64,000 nt of DNA, from positions 310,001 to 374,000 of the forward strand of contig NZ_CP013022.1 in the NCBI RefSeq assembly GCF_001653955.1, read 5' to 3'. Of this stretch, positions 39,299 to 49,659 are shown piece by piece; positions within the stretch are counted from its first letter, which is position 1, and each line of letters opens with the position of its first letter. The notes under the pieces are model-generated. The model did no database searches. It saw only the letters and a program-made list of their open reading frames with translations, and was not told the DNA's origin. Made by a program: the position numbers and the translations under genes. Source of the DNA: Francisella persica ATCC VR-331 (GTDB lineage: Bacteria > Pseudomonadota > Gammaproteobacteria > Francisellales > Francisellaceae).

Positions 39299-40981
39299 TC
39301 ACTCTGGCTTCATATGCGGGAATAAAATCACATCTCTAATAGATTGTGAATTCGTTAAATACATCACAAGTCTATCAATACCGACTCCTTGACCTGCTGT
39401 AGGAGGCATACCATACTCTAGAGCACGGATATAATCTTTATCATACGGCATTGTCTCATCATCACCAGATGCAGCTGCTTCAACTTGCTTTCTGAAGCGC
39501 TCTGCTTGATCCTCGGCATCATTAAGCTCAGAGAAACCATTTGCAATTTCACGCGCTCCGACAAAGAACTCAAATCTATCTGTAAATTCTAGATTACCAT
39601 CTTGCCTACGCGCTAGTGGTGAAACTACTGCTGGATAATCTGTGATAAACGTTGGCTGAATAAGCTTATGTTCAACAGTTTCTTCAAATATCTCATTTAT
39701 TAGGTGTCCAAGCTCATGGTAAGCCTCGACTTTTATTTTTAGTTTCTCAGTAATCTTTTTAGCTGATTTAAAAGTTGCTAAATCTTCTTTGGTAATATCA
39801 TCATTATATTTAACAATTGAATCAACCATTGAGATACGCTCGTACTTACCACTAAAGTTGATTTTATAGTCTCCATACTCAAGTACTTCACTACCAATAA
39901 CTTCTTGTACAAGCTTAGAAAGCATATCTTCTGTTAGATCCATAAGATCGTTATAATCAGCATACGCCATATAGAACTCTAGCATTGTAAATTCTGGATT
40001 ATGGCGCGAAGATACCCCTTCGTTTCTAAAATTACGATTTATTTCATAAATACGCTCAAAACCACCAACAACTAGTCTTTTTAGATAAAGTTCTGGAGCA
40101 ATACGTAAATACAATGGCATATCTAAAGCATTGTGATGTGTCTTAAATGGCTTAGCGGCAGCACCACCTTGTAAAACATGCATCATTGGTGTCTCTACCT
40201 CCATGAAATCCAATTTATCAAAGTAGTTACGGATAAAACTTACAACTTTTGAACGCACCTTAAAAACTTCACGCGATTTTTCATTTGTAATTAAATCAAC
40301 ATATCTCTGACGATATCTCATCTCTTGATCTGCTAAACCATGGAATTTATCTGGTAGCGGACGAATCGCCTTCGTTAAGATCTCGAAATGACTTGCTTCT
40401 ACAGAAAGTTCACCAGTATTTGTCTTAAACATAGTTCCTGAAATACCTACAATATCACCTAAATCACATAGATTTTTGAAAGTTTCATATTGACCTTCTG
40501 GTAAGTCACTCTTTTTTAGATAAACTTGGATTCTACTGGTGTAATCTTGTAGTGTTATAAAAGATGCCTTACCCATGACACGGCGTAGAACTACTCTACC
40601 TGTTAGACTATACTGTTGTTTGTTATCTAGCTCTTCTAATTCTTGCTTAGTCTTATCAGCATAGCAAGCTTGTAACTCTGTAGCAACAGCATTTCTTCGG
40701 AAACTATTTGGATGGCTTATGCCATTATTTTGCTTAGCTAAAGTTTTTAGCTTTTCTTTTCTTAAAGCGATTTGTGAGCTTTCTTGCAACTCTGTTACAT
40801 GCTTTTTCGCAAGTGCTACAACTTGTTCTTTAACCTGCTCATTTATCTCGCTTACTTCACCTAAAAACTCACTAATTTGATCTCTAATCTTGCCTCTAAC
40901 AGCATCTTTAACTGTTATATCATTAGCATCTAAATACTCTTTTATCGCTGTTTTTATTAAATCTTTTAATTTACTGCTCAT
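39299..40981 (-). CDS. lysS: lysyl-tRNA synthetase, class II, with N-terminal extension
   Basis: LysS charges tRNA-Lys. The OB-fold anticodon domain begins near residue 125 ([21 protein letters not shown]). The catalytic domain has motif 2 ([20 protein letters not shown]) and motif 3 ([17 protein letters not shown]). The 560 residues exceed the usual 500 or so because of about 60 extra charged helical residues at the N-terminus (residues 1-65), likely a coiled coil. prfB lies upstream on the same strand, the prfB-lysS order seen in E. coli. Confidence 0.97.
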   Translation of the reverse strand: MSSKLKDLIKTAIKEYLDANDITVKDAVRGKIRDQISEFLGEVSEINEQVKEQVVALAKKHVTELQESSQIALRKEKLKTLAKQNNGISHPNSFRRNAVATELQACYADKTKQELEELDNKQQYSLTGRVVLRRVMGKASFITLQDYTSRIQVYLKKSDLPEGQYETFKNLCDLGDIVGISGTMFKTNTGELSVEASHFEILTKAIRPLPDKFHGLADQEMRYRQRYVDLITNEKSREVFKVRSKVVSFIRNYFDKLDFMEVETPMMHVLQGGAAAKPFKTHHNALDMPLYLRIAPELYLKRLVVGGFERIYEINRNFRNEGVSSRHNPEFTMLEFYMAYADYNDLMDLTEDMLSKLVQEVIGSEVLEYGDYKINFSGKYERISMVDSIVKYNDDITKEDLATFKSAKKITEKLKIKVEAYHELGHLINEIFEETVEHKLIQPTFITDYPAVVSPLARRQDGNLEFTDRFEFFVGAREIANGFSELNDAEDQAERFRKQVEAAASGDDETMPYDKDYIRALEYGMPPTAGQGVGIDRLVMYLTNSQSIRDVILFPHMKPE

Positions 40982-41205
40982 CTTTATACCCTATATTTTT
41001 TGCACTTTTGCGGTTAGCTTTTGCTACTGATAATGAAAAATATCTACAACTGTTTGAGCTTACGCGAGTCTTGTAAATACCATTTATGCAAATAAGCGAT
41101 AGCAAGTGCTAGGCAGTTTTGCATACTATTTTCTGCCAAGAAAAAAGTATGTCGCTAAAACTTACGTAGTAAGTAGCGAAACCTTCTTTTTATAAAACCC
41201 ATTTA

Positions 41206-42295
41206 TTACAAGTCACTTTTCAAGCTAGCCTCAATAAACTTATCCAAATCACCATCTAATACTGCTTGAGTATTGGTGTTTTCCACTCCTGTTCTTAGAT
41301 CTTTAATACGCGACTGATCAAGCACATACGAACGAATTTGACTACCCCAACCAATATCAGCCTTTAAGTCTTCAAGAGCATTCTTTTCAGCATTACGCTT
41401 TTGTAATTCCATCTCATATAGCTTTGACTTAAGCTGTTTCATCGCGTTATCTCTGTTTTTATGCTGTGACCTATCACTTTGACTTTGTGCCACAATATTT
41501 GTTGGAATATGCGTTATTCTCACAGCTGAATCAGTTTTATTGACATGCTGACCACCAGCCCCTGATGCGCGATAAGTATCAACTCGTAAATCAGCAGGAT
41601 TTATTTCAATATCAATATCATCATCAACCTCAGGTGAGATAAATACCGATGCAAAAGATGTATGACGCTTACTGTTTGAGTCAAAAGGTGATTTGCGCAC
41701 TAATCTATGAATACCAGTTTCGGTACGCAGCCAACCATAAGCATATTCGCCATCTATTTTTAGCGTACATCCTTTTATACCTGCAACATCTCCATCCGAG
41801 ACATTATTAATACTTACCTTAAAACCATGACTATCTGCCCAACGCATATACATCCGCATTAGCATCTCTGCCCAATCTTGTGCTTCTGTACCTCCAGAAC
41901 CCGACTGAATATCCAAGAATGCGTTATTAGCATCCATTTTACCTGAAAACATGCGACGAAACTCAAGCTTCTCAATCTCACTAGCCACATCTTGTGTATC
42001 TCGAGCAATTTCTTGCATTAGTAACTCATCCTTCTCTGCCAATTCTAAAAGCTCACTAAGAGTTTCCAACGTCTCTGAAATACACTCACAACTATTTACA
42101 ACATTTTCTAGCTCAACTTTTTGTTTACCTAAACTTTGTGCATACTCTGGATTGTCCCAAATAGCGCCATCTTCTAGTTCCATTAGGACTTCTGTTAACT
42201 TTTCTTTCTTAGCATCATAGTCAAAGGTAGTCCCGTAAAGATTTAATACGTACCATTAGATCTTTTAACACAAGCTTATAATTTATAGATTCCAT
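41206..42295 (-). CDS. prfB: peptide chain release factor 2, made through a programmed +1 frameshift
   Basis: RF2 terminates at UGA and UAA. The first frame starts at the ATG at 42295, runs 24 codons ([12 protein letters not shown] ... SLRDYL) and meets TGA at 42223-42221, within CTTTGAC. A +1 shift continues with [12 protein letters not shown], exactly as in E. coli RF2, giving 362 residues. The second part has the stop-recognition SPF tripeptide (RKSPFDSN) and the catalytic GGQ ([12 protein letters not shown]). An annotation beginning at 42183 would miss about 37 N-terminal residues. lysS follows after 224 bp. Confidence 0.97.
42220..42226 (-). promoter_or_regulatory. prfB programmed frameshift site (CTTTGAC)
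   Basis: The minus strand reads CTTTGAC, the canonical RF2 slippery site with in-frame UGA. Where E. coli has the Shine-Dalgarno-like AGGGGG, this gene has ACGGGA, so the stimulatory element is present but weaker. It forms the feedback loop in which low RF2 favours the shift. Confidence 0.93.
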
Positions 42296-42453
42296 TTTTT
42301 GATTTTAATGTAATATTTTTGTCTGTAAATTCTATATTTTTACGCTAAATTTTGCAAATAAAGACTATTCAAAGTTATATAAATATCCTCTTATTCTTTT
42401 AGTCTAACTCTGTTATCATTTACTATATGATTTTCTAATAAACTAATTTATAA

Positions 42454-44082
42454 ATGTCATATCAAGCATTAGCAAGAAAATATCGTCCACAGTCATTTTC
42501 AGAAGTTACTGGACAACAGCATGCTCTTAACAGCTTAGTACATGTTCTAGAAACTCAAAAAGTCCACCATGCTTATCTATTTACAGGTACTCGTGGAGTT
42601 GGTAAGACAACACTTGGTAGACTCTTGGCAAAATGTCTAAACTGTAAAACTGGTATTACTGCTGAGCCTTGTAACAAATGTGAAAACTGTGTAGCAATCA
42701 ATAATAATAGCTTTATAGATTTGATTGAGATTGATGCTGCTTCACGCACAGGTGTTGAAGAGACAAAAGAGATATTGGATAATATTCAATATATGCCATC
42801 ACAAGGGCGATATAAAGTCTACCTAATTGATGAGGTACATATGCTATCTAAGCAAAGCTTCAATGCTTTGCTAAAGACCCTTGAAGAGCCACCAGAGTAT
42901 GTCAAATTTATCTTAGCAACTACAGATTATCATAAAATCCCTGTTACGATACTATCCAGATGCATACAACTTCATCTTAAGCATATCTCACAGGCTGATA
43001 TCAAGAATCAACTAAAAACAGTTCTAATTAAAGAGAATATAAATTCAGATGAGCAGTCACTTGAGTATATAGCTTATCATGCCAAAGGAAGCTTAAGAGA
43101 TGCCTTAAGTTTACTTGATCAGGCTATTAGCTTTTGTAGTGGCGAACTTAAGCATGCTCAAATTAAGCAAATGCTTGGAATTATTGATAGTGAAGAAGTA
43201 TATAGTATTATAAATGCGATTATTAACAATGATCCAAGTACGATACTTCCAGCAGTCAAAAATTTAGCACTTACAGAAAGTAGTGCCGATGCTGTACTAG
43301 ATAAAATCGCCGAAATTTGGTTCGCTTGCTGTATCTATAGCTTTACACAGTCATTAGATGCTATTAATGATATTGATGTTGATATAATCAATAATATTTT
43401 GGCAAAAATATCAATAGAGCAAGCACACTTTTTGTATCAACTCACAATAACTGCCAAAAAAGATATTCCTTTAGCACCAAATTTCGAAACTGGTGTAACT
43501 ATGGCTATACTTAGACTTATAGCATTTCAAAAAAAAAACCTAACTGATACAGCCCAAATCTCTAAGACAGATGCTAACGCAACAACTGCTAGAAATGATA
43601 TAAGCTTGCTTAAAAATACATTTAAGCCAGAACAAACTAAACAAACTGTAAAATCAGTTGTAACACAAAATAATAATTCAACAGTTACTGAGAACACTCA
43701 AGAACAGTCATTAGATAAAAAATGGTTTAATCTCCTTAATAGACTAAAACTAAAAGGCTTCACAAAAACACTAGCTTTTAATAGTCATCTTATCAGTGAT
43801 AATGGTGAAACATTTGAAATTCAACTTAATGAAGATGCTAAAAAAATTCTTGAGCTTAATCCTCAAAGTATAATCAAACTTCAAGCAATTATTAGTGAGT
43901 ATCTTAATAATGCTAGTTTCAGGTTAGATATAAAAAATCTACTCTCTGCTGGGCAAAAATCACCTACTGAAATTAAGCGTGAAAATGCTATAAATAAAAT
44001 TCATAACGATAAAAATACAAAAATTATTAAACAAGCTCTAGAAATCGATATAAAAGAACAAAACATAATTTTAACAGATTAA
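42454..44082 (+). CDS. dnaX: DNA polymerase III tau/gamma subunit
   Basis: DnaX is the clamp-loader motor. The 542-residue product has Walker A (FTGTRGVGKTTLGR, near residue 43), a zinc module of four Cys (CLNC, CNKCENC; residues about 64-79), Walker B with DEVH (YLIDEVHMLSK) and the sensor SRC (ILSRCIQLHL). The clamp-loader part ends near residue 360 and is followed by a Lys/Thr/Gln-rich linker and a C-terminal tau domain. A run of ten A bases at 43529-43538 falls exactly at that boundary, and both alternative frames stop within a few codons. A short gamma form could thus be made by slippage. Confidence 0.97.
   Translation: MSYQALARKYRPQSFSEVTGQQHALNSLVHVLETQKVHHAYLFTGTRGVGKTTLGRLLAKCLNCKTGITAEPCNKCENCVAINNNSFIDLIEIDAASRTGVEETKEILDNIQYMPSQGRYKVYLIDEVHMLSKQSFNALLKTLEEPPEYVKFILATTDYHKIPVTILSRCIQLHLKHISQADIKNQLKTVLIKENINSDEQSLEYIAYHAKGSLRDALSLLDQAISFCSGELKHAQIKQMLGIIDSEEVYSIINAIINNDPSTILPAVKNLALTESSADAVLDKIAEIWFACCIYSFTQSLDAINDIDVDIINNILAKISIEQAHFLYQLTITAKKDIPLAPNFETGVTMAILRLIAFQKKNLTDTAQISKTDANATTARNDISLLKNTFKPEQTKQTVKSVVTQNNNSTVTENTQEQSLDKKWFNLLNRLKLKGFTKTLAFNSHLISDNGETFEIQLNEDAKKILELNPQSIIKLQAIISEYLNNASFRLDIKNLLSAGQKSPTEIKRENAINKIHNDKNTKIIKQALEIDIKEQNIILTD
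43529..43538 (+). promoter_or_regulatory. A10 slippery run in dnaX, candidate gamma-subunit site
   Basis: Codons CAA AAA AAA AAC contain ten consecutive A bases. A -1 shift meets TGA at 43545-43547. A +1 shift, or loss of one A in RNA, meets TAA at 43541-43543. Either product would end near residue 361, after clamp-loader domain III. Confidence 0.6.
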
Positions 44083-44089
44083 GACAAAA

Positions 44090-44947
44090 CTAAATATATT
44101 CCCACGCATCTTTATCAGCAAAGATAGCATGTAGGAGCTTGTTATTAAGAGTATGACCTGACTTAAAACATTTGAAATGACCTAAGATATAACCACCAAC
44201 ATAGAAATCACCAATCGCGTCTAGAAGCTTATGTCTGACAAACTCATCATCATAACGTAAACCACATTCGTTAAGGACACCTTCGTTAGTAATACCAACA
44301 GCATTATCTAACGATGCTCCTTTAGCAAGATTGTTTTGATGTAAGTAGGCAAGCTGCTCATAAAAACCAAATGTTCTAGCCTTTGAAACCATCTCAATAT
44401 ACTCATCAAGATCATATTCAAAAACTATGTGATCATTTGTTGCCGCAATTACAGGGTGATCCCAGTGAATCTTAAACTCATATTTTAATGTATCACTAGG
44501 TAAAACTTCAGCAAACTTACCCTCATACTCAACTCTTACAGGTTTTAAGATTTTGATACCTTTTCTAGCAGAATTTTGCTCAACAATATCAGCCTCTTTT
44601 AGTAACTGTGTAAACTCATAAGAGCTACCATCCATTACTGGTAACTCTGGAGCATTAACCTCAATCAATACATTATCAACTTCAAACATAGCAAATGCGG
44701 ACATCAAATGCTCAATTGTTGATACTGATAGATTTTGATCACCATCTTTTGTTAAAAGAGTACACATTATAGCTTCTTTAATACTAGATGGAGTAACTTT
44801 GATATCAACAACTGGGGCTAAATCAGCACGACGAAATACTATACCACTATCAACATCAGCTGATTTAACAGTCATAGAAACATCTACACCAGAGTGCAAA
44901 CCAACACCTGTTACAGAAAATTCTTTTGCTATAGTCTTTTGTTTCAT
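44090..44947 (-). CDS. lpxC: UDP-3-O-acyl-N-acetylglucosamine deacetylase
   Basis: LpxC is the committed zinc-dependent step of lipid A synthesis. The zinc and catalytic residues are present: STIEHLMSAFA (His, residue about 79), RHKLLDAIGDFYVGG (His and Asp) and KSGHTLNNKLLHA (catalytic His). At 285 residues it is slightly shorter than E. coli LpxC (305). It lies 26 bp after ftsZ on the same strand, the classic end of the division and cell-wall cluster. Confidence 0.97.
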   Translation of the reverse strand: MKQKTIAKEFSVTGVGLHSGVDVSMTVKSADVDSGIVFRRADLAPVVDIKVTPSSIKEAIMCTLLTKDGDQNLSVSTIEHLMSAFAMFEVDNVLIEVNAPELPVMDGSSYEFTQLLKEADIVEQNSARKGIKILKPVRVEYEGKFAEVLPSDTLKYEFKIHWDHPVIAATNDHIVFEYDLDEYIEMVSKARTFGFYEQLAYLHQNNLAKGASLDNAVGITNEGVLNECGLRYDDEFVRHKLLDAIGDFYVGGYILGHFKCFKSGHTLNNKLLHAIFADKDAWEYI

Positions 44948-44973
44948 TATTCTCTCTTATTTTTTGTTTTTTA

Positions 44974-46119
44974 TTATCTTCTTCTTAAGAAACTAGGAAT
45001 ATCTGATTTATTTACATCATCAGAATCAGTTTTTGGCGTATTACTAGAACCAGTAACAATCTCAGTCTCTTTTCTTAAGAAAGGTACAGATGTTTTATTT
45101 GAAAAGCTTGAAGCACCTTGTAGCTGGCTAGATGACTTCTCTAAACCAAAGCCTCTTTTCATTGCAACTTTCTCTATCCCAGTAACAACAACTGTCACTT
45201 TCATAGAATCAGTCATATCTGGATCAATAACTGTACCAGCTATCACGATAGCCTCGTCAGAGATGAAAGATCTAATCACTTCACCAACTTCTTCAAACTC
45301 ACCAATAGACATATCCATACCAGCTGTAATATTTACAATTACACCTTTAGCACCATCAAGATTAATATCTTCTAAAAGTGGGCTTGAGATAGCAGCTTCT
45401 GCAGCTTCTCTAGCTCTATTTTCGCCAGTAGCTTCGCCCATACCCATCATTGCTAGACCCATATCAGTCATAACAGCTCTAACATCAGCAAAGTCGACGT
45501 TGATAAGACCAGGTTTAGTGATAAGCTCAGATACACCTTTTACAGCGTTACCTAAAACATCATTTGCCGCATTAAACGCATCTATTAGCGATGCACCCTT
45601 ACCAAGCACACTTAGAAGTTTTTCATTTGGCACAGTAATTATCGAGTCAACATGCTTTGTTAGCTCATCTATACCTTGCTCAGCCGCTTTCATTCTTCTT
45701 GGTCCTTCGAAAGGGAAAGGCTTAGTAACTACAGCTACAGTAAGTATGCTCATTTCTTTTGCTATTTCTGCAACTACAGGTGCTCCACCTGTACCTGTAC
45801 CACCACCCATACCAGCAGTGATGAAAACCATATCAGCACCTTCTAAAAGTTGCTCAATTTTTGCTCTATCTTCAGTTGCTGCTCTCTTACCAATCTCTGG
45901 GTTAGCACCAGCACCTAAACCTTTCGTTAGGTTTGTACCAATTTGTAATATATTTTGAACTTTTGATTTTGATAATGCTTGACCATCTGTATTCAGGGCA
46001 AAAAACTCAACATCAGAAACCTCTTCACACATATGCTGTACAGCATTACCGCCACCGCCACCAACACCAACAACTTTAATTATGGCATTTGAAACCATTG
46101 AATCATTAAAATCAAACAT
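44974..46119 (-). CDS. ftsZ: cell division GTPase FtsZ
   Basis: FtsZ polymerises into the Z-ring. The 381-residue product has the tubulin signature [13 protein letters not shown] (near residue 104), the T7 loop region [12 protein letters not shown] (near 206), and the conserved C-terminal peptide DIPSFLRRR that binds FtsA and other partners. A variable linker (about residues 317-370) precedes it. ftsA is 46 bp upstream and lpxC 26 bp downstream. Confidence 0.98.
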   Translation of the reverse strand: MFDFNDSMVSNAIIKVVGVGGGGGNAVQHMCEEVSDVEFFALNTDGQALSKSKVQNILQIGTNLTKGLGAGANPEIGKRAATEDRAKIEQLLEGADMVFITAGMGGGTGTGGAPVVAEIAKEMSILTVAVVTKPFPFEGPRRMKAAEQGIDELTKHVDSIITVPNEKLLSVLGKGASLIDAFNAANDVLGNAVKGVSELITKPGLINVDFADVRAVMTDMGLAMMGMGEATGENRAREAAEAAISSPLLEDINLDGAKGVIVNITAGMDMSIGEFEEVGEVIRSFISDEAIVIAGTVIDPDMTDSMKVTVVVTGIEKVAMKRGFGLEKSSSQLQGASSFSNKTSVPFLRKETEIVTGSSNTPKTDSDDVNKSDIPSFLRRR

Positions 46120-46165
46120 ATTCTTACTCCTTTATTTTTAGATTCACCTTTTAAAACTACTTAAC

Positions 46166-47428
46166 TTAAAAATTATTTGAAAACCAGCCTTTTACAGATG
46201 AGATTATCTTTTTCTTAGATTTGCCTATGTTCTCATCTATTTCTATCACATCTTCATCAACCTTCTGCTCATTACTTGTATCACTATTTTCAGCTGCATA
46301 CTTTAGTAGCCCAACAACTGTTGCATAAGATGGGTTATGAACAACCTCATTAGCGCCAGAGATCTCAATAGGCCCACCAACCCTTACTGGTAGCTTGAAC
46401 ATATCTTCAGCAAGTCTAGCGAGACCTTTAAGCTTGGCTCCACCACCGGTAAATACAATCCCAGATGATATGACTTCTAACAGACGATGTTGATCTAACT
46501 CTCGATATAATGACTCAAATATCTCTTCTACTCTAGCTTCAATAACCAAAGACAAGTCCTGCAATGATATTCTTTTTTTAGCATTACCTAATGAGTTTGG
46601 TATATCTATTTTTTCATCAGGATTTTTAAGATATTTACTTGCAGCATAACCATATTGTAACTTCAAGCTCTCAGCTGCTTCGATAGGAAGCCTAAATACT
46701 TTAGAAATATCTGAAGAAATACTTGCACCACCTGTTTTAATACTTGATGTGTAACAAATACCACCATCAGCAAAAACTGAAAAGCTTGTTGAATCAGCGC
46801 CAATATTTACAAGGCAAACACCCATTTCTTTTTCATTATCAGTAAGGGTTGCGCTACTAGCAGCTAAATGCTCAACAACAAGATTACTAATATTATAACC
46901 ACAGTTTGAAACACATTTACGTACATTTTGCAATAAGCGTGATGATGCTACTATTATATGAACATTAGATTCTAGCCTTACTGCAAACATGCCAATAGGC
47001 TCAGTAACACCAGGTTGACCATCAACAATATAATCTCTTTGTAAAACATGCAACATCTCTGTATCAGCTGACATCGGCACTGCTTTTGCAGTCTTAACCG
47101 CCATAGCTAAATCTTCAATACTGACTTCACTGTTTTCAACTGCTGCTAAACCATATGAGTTAAAACCACTAATACTAGGAGCACTAACTCCTAAGGTAAC
47201 TTCCTTAACATCTACACCTGCTATACTTTTAGCCTCATCAAGTGCAGCATTAAGCGTTTCCATAGCCATTTCAAGATTAATTACAGAACCTTGTTTGATC
47301 CCTTTTGACTGTTTCTGACTAACTCCCAATATTTTTATACTGTTATTCTCAGCAAGTTGACCAATCGCGACCGTTATTTTGTGTGAGCCCAAATCTACAG
47401 CACAAAAATTATTATTCCCAAAACCCAT
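46166..47428 (-). CDS. ftsA: cell division protein FtsA
   Basis: FtsA is the actin-like tether of the Z-ring. The 420-residue protein shows the phosphate-1 motif VDLGSHKITVAIG (near residue 12), the phosphate-2 region VNIGADSTSFSVFADG, the adenosine motif IVFTGGGAKLKGL (near 335) and a C-terminal amphipathic helix (KKKIISSVKGWFSNNF) for membrane binding. It sits between ftsQ (99 bp upstream) and ftsZ. Confidence 0.97.
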   Translation of the reverse strand: MGFGNNNFCAVDLGSHKITVAIGQLAENNSIKILGVSQKQSKGIKQGSVINLEMAMETLNAALDEAKSIAGVDVKEVTLGVSAPSISGFNSYGLAAVENSEVSIEDLAMAVKTAKAVPMSADTEMLHVLQRDYIVDGQPGVTEPIGMFAVRLESNVHIIVASSRLLQNVRKCVSNCGYNISNLVVEHLAASSATLTDNEKEMGVCLVNIGADSTSFSVFADGGICYTSSIKTGGASISSDISKVFRLPIEAAESLKLQYGYAASKYLKNPDEKIDIPNSLGNAKKRISLQDLSLVIEARVEEIFESLYRELDQHRLLEVISSGIVFTGGGAKLKGLARLAEDMFKLPVRVGGPIEISGANEVVHNPSYATVVGLLKYAAENSDTSNEQKVDEDVIEIDENIGKSKKKIISSVKGWFSNNF

Positions 47429-47527
47429 TTAATTAGCCCCAATTCAAAGACAAATAATTTTACTTAATATATACTTATATTACATTATAGCTTATTATCA
47501 TAGAAAACCAATAAAATAAATGCTTTT

Positions 47528-48211
47528 CTATTTATACTTTACTGCAAAACCGTCACTATAACGCATGTCAAAATATTTAACTAATTTATAATCTTTAACT
47601 TTTGTATAAGATTTAAAAAATAATTCTAAGCGCTTTTTCAGCTTAACTGAACCAAGCACAACTTCAATATCATCTGAAAGTAAAATACCAAATTGATTAC
47701 CAGTATAAGATATTTTAAGTATTTGCATATTATTTTGTTTGGCAATACTATTTAACTCTTTATAGGTTTGATATATATAGTCTTTACTACTATCATCTTT
47801 GCTTTGGATATATGGTAAATCACCATTATAGTTTAAAACCGCTGGAGTAATGATTTGCATATTATCAAGAAGAATCTGATTATTATTCCAATAAGCTACA
47901 GGCTTATGGTCATATAAATAAATTACTAATGTCGATGGCCAAACTTTTTTTACTAGCGTATAATCAACACCTTCGATTGAATAGATATATTTCTCAATAC
48001 TAGCAATATTAACATCAAACCATTGATTATTATCAAGCGTAGCAATTTTATTGATCAAATCTTGCTTAGATATATAAATAAGCCCATAATTAGATACAAC
48101 ATCAATCTTTGAAACTGTTTTATCTGTTTTAGCAGCAATAAAAATAGCAGAGCCTAAAATCACTAATAATATCAAGCTTAATATTAAAAACTTCTTGATA
48201 ATTTTTGTCAT
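47528..48211 (-). CDS. ftsQ: cell division protein FtsQ
   Basis: FtsQ is a bitopic divisome scaffold. The 227-residue protein has a short cytoplasmic start, one membrane helix (about residues 9-27), a POTRA domain (VSKIDVVSNYGLIYISKQDLI), and a beta domain with WPSTLVIYLYDHKPVAYWN, the typical W/P...V.I.E..PVA.W pattern. Sequence is weakly conserved, so position helps: it overlaps the ddl stop by 4 bp and precedes ftsA. Confidence 0.93.
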   Translation of the reverse strand: MTKIIKKFLILSLILLVILGSAIFIAAKTDKTVSKIDVVSNYGLIYISKQDLINKIATLDNNQWFDVNIASIEKYIYSIEGVDYTLVKKVWPSTLVIYLYDHKPVAYWNNNQILLDNMQIITPAVLNYNGDLPYIQSKDDSSKDYIYQTYKELNSIAKQNNMQILKISYTGNQFGILLSDDIEVVLGSVKLKKRLELFFKSYTKVKDYKLVKYFDMRYSDGFAVKYK

Positions 48212-49098
48212 TGCACCTGTTCTATTATTCTCTTAACAAAATTATCAAAATCAATTCCTTCTGCAGCTGCTGACTTAGGTGATAGACTATTCTCAGTCAT
48301 TCCTGGTGAAGAGTTTATCTCCATAATGTAAAAGTTACCTCTATCATCATAGATAAAATCTACTCTTGCATGGCCTCTACAGCCAAGCAAGTCGTAGGCC
48401 TTTTTAGCTAATTGGCGGACCTCTAGCTCTTTTTGCTCACATAAGCCACTCGGTGAGTGATAGATTGATTTACCACTATACTTTGACTCATAATCGTAAA
48501 ACTCATTTTGCGGCTCTATCCAAACAGAAGAATAAACTTCATCATTAACAATAGCTACAGTAATTTCCTTACCTGTCACCCACTGCTCAATCATCACTTC
48601 ACCATATTTTGATGCTTCTTCATAGGCTTGTTTGAGCTCTTGTATAGATTTCACTTTAAAAGTAGCAATACTTGAGCCACCACTACTTGGTTTAACTGCA
48701 ACAGGAAAACTAATCTCATCTTCTGCAACTAATTTATCAGTGAGAAATTTTGCCATCGGTGTAGGCATACGATTATGTATCCATATTTCTTTAGAAATCA
48801 TTTTATCCATAGTGATTACCGATGATTTCATCGATGAACTTGTATGCTTAATTCCAAGCATCTCAAGTAATGCTGATACTCTACCATTCTCACCATCTTC
48901 ACCATGCAATGCAATAAAACATTTATCTGGTTTTAACTCCAAAATTTTTGCTACTAGTTCTTTACCACTAGAATCTAGGCCTACTGCGTCATAACCCTGG
49001 CTTAGTAAAGAATCCAAAACTGCTTTACCAGATTTTAAAGAAACTTCTCTTTCTGGGGAATCACCACCATATAAAACAACAATTTTTTCCTTTTTCAT
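48208..49098 (-). CDS. ddl: D-alanine--D-alanine ligase
   Basis: Ddl joins two D-alanines for peptidoglycan. The 296-residue ATP-grasp enzyme begins VVLYGGDSPEREVSLKSG and contains FIALHGEDGENG, AVKPSSGGSSIATFKV (ATP loop), EQWVTGKEITVAI and MEINSSPGMTENSLSPKSA (metal and substrate site). It lies 3 bp after tadA and overlaps ftsQ by 4 bp. murC, which normally precedes ddl in this cluster, is not here. Confidence 0.97.
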   Translation of the reverse strand: MKKEKIVVLYGGDSPEREVSLKSGKAVLDSLLSQGYDAVGLDSSGKELVAKILELKPDKCFIALHGEDGENGRVSALLEMLGIKHTSSSMKSSVITMDKMISKEIWIHNRMPTPMAKFLTDKLVAEDEISFPVAVKPSSGGSSIATFKVKSIQELKQAYEEASKYGEVMIEQWVTGKEITVAIVNDEVYSSVWIEPQNEFYDYESKYSGKSIYHSPSGLCEQKELEVRQLAKKAYDLLGCRGHARVDFIYDDRGNFYIMEINSSPGMTENSLSPKSAAAEGIDFDNFVKRIIEQVQ

Positions 49099-49101
49099 AA
49101 C

Positions 49102-49563
49102 CTAATTTCTTCTTTGTTGAAAAAAATCCTTTAGAAGTTTACTACACTTATCAGCCATTACTCCAGCTATTACTCCAAGGTTATGGTTAATATTCTTATT
49201 CTGATGAAGCTTTTCACGTGAAAAAGCGCCTACTCGATTATCATCGCAAGCATAAATTAATTCAGACACTCTTGCCTGAATTAAACCACCTAAGCACATT
49301 ATACATGGCTCTAAAGTAACATACAATTTTGTATTAACTAATCTGTAATTGCCTAGCTTTATTGCTGCTGAGCGTAAAACCAAGATTTCTGCATGTGCTG
49401 TTGGATCACTTAAGCTTATAGTTTGGTTAAAATTTTGCGCAATTATTTGACAGTCCTTAACAAGTACTGCTCCTATTGGAACTTCACCAGCATGATGAGC
49501 TAATAATGCCTGCTCATAGGCTTTTTGCATAAAAAAAATATCATCATTTGCATCATCAGACAT
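49102..49563 (-). CDS. tadA: tRNA-specific adenosine deaminase
   Basis: TadA converts A34 to inosine in tRNA-Arg(ACG). The 153-residue product has the zinc deaminase motifs DPTAHAEILVLRSA (His and catalytic Glu, near residue 55) and TLEPCIMCLGGLIQARV (two Cys, near residue 88), and FSREKLHQNKNINHNL, the typical late loop with NHNL/NH. It is the first gene of a run into ddl-ftsQ-ftsA-ftsZ-lpxC, which is not its usual neighbourhood. rpsA diverges from it. Confidence 0.94.
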   Translation of the reverse strand: MSDDANDDIFFMQKAYEQALLAHHAGEVPIGAVLVKDCQIIAQNFNQTISLSDPTAHAEILVLRSAAIKLGNYRLVNTKLYVTLEPCIMCLGGLIQARVSELIYACDDNRVGAFSREKLHQNKNINHNLGVIAGVMADKCSKLLKDFFQQRRN

Positions 49564-49625
49564 AAGTTTTAATATTTTCTTCTTGAAGAATTGTCATCTC
49601 TTAGATAATATTACAAATTGCATAA

Positions 49626-49654
49626 TTGTTTGCTAGTACTTAATTTATTATAAC
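49626..49654 (+). promoter_or_regulatory. probable sigma-70 promoter of rpsA
   Basis: TTGTTT (49626-49631) and TATAAC (49649-49654) are 17 bp apart. The start of transcription would be near 49661, giving a leader of about 57 nt. Confidence 0.6.
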
Positions 49655-49659
49655 AAATA

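Noticed and set aside
44894-45958. A 354-codon open frame on the plus strand opposite ftsZ and lpxC
   Set aside because: It is antisense to ftsZ, is Ser/Thr/Pro-rich as expected for the complement of a conserved gene, and crosses two real genes.
48632-48994. A 120-codon plus-strand frame
   Set aside because: It is antisense to ddl and has no features of its own.
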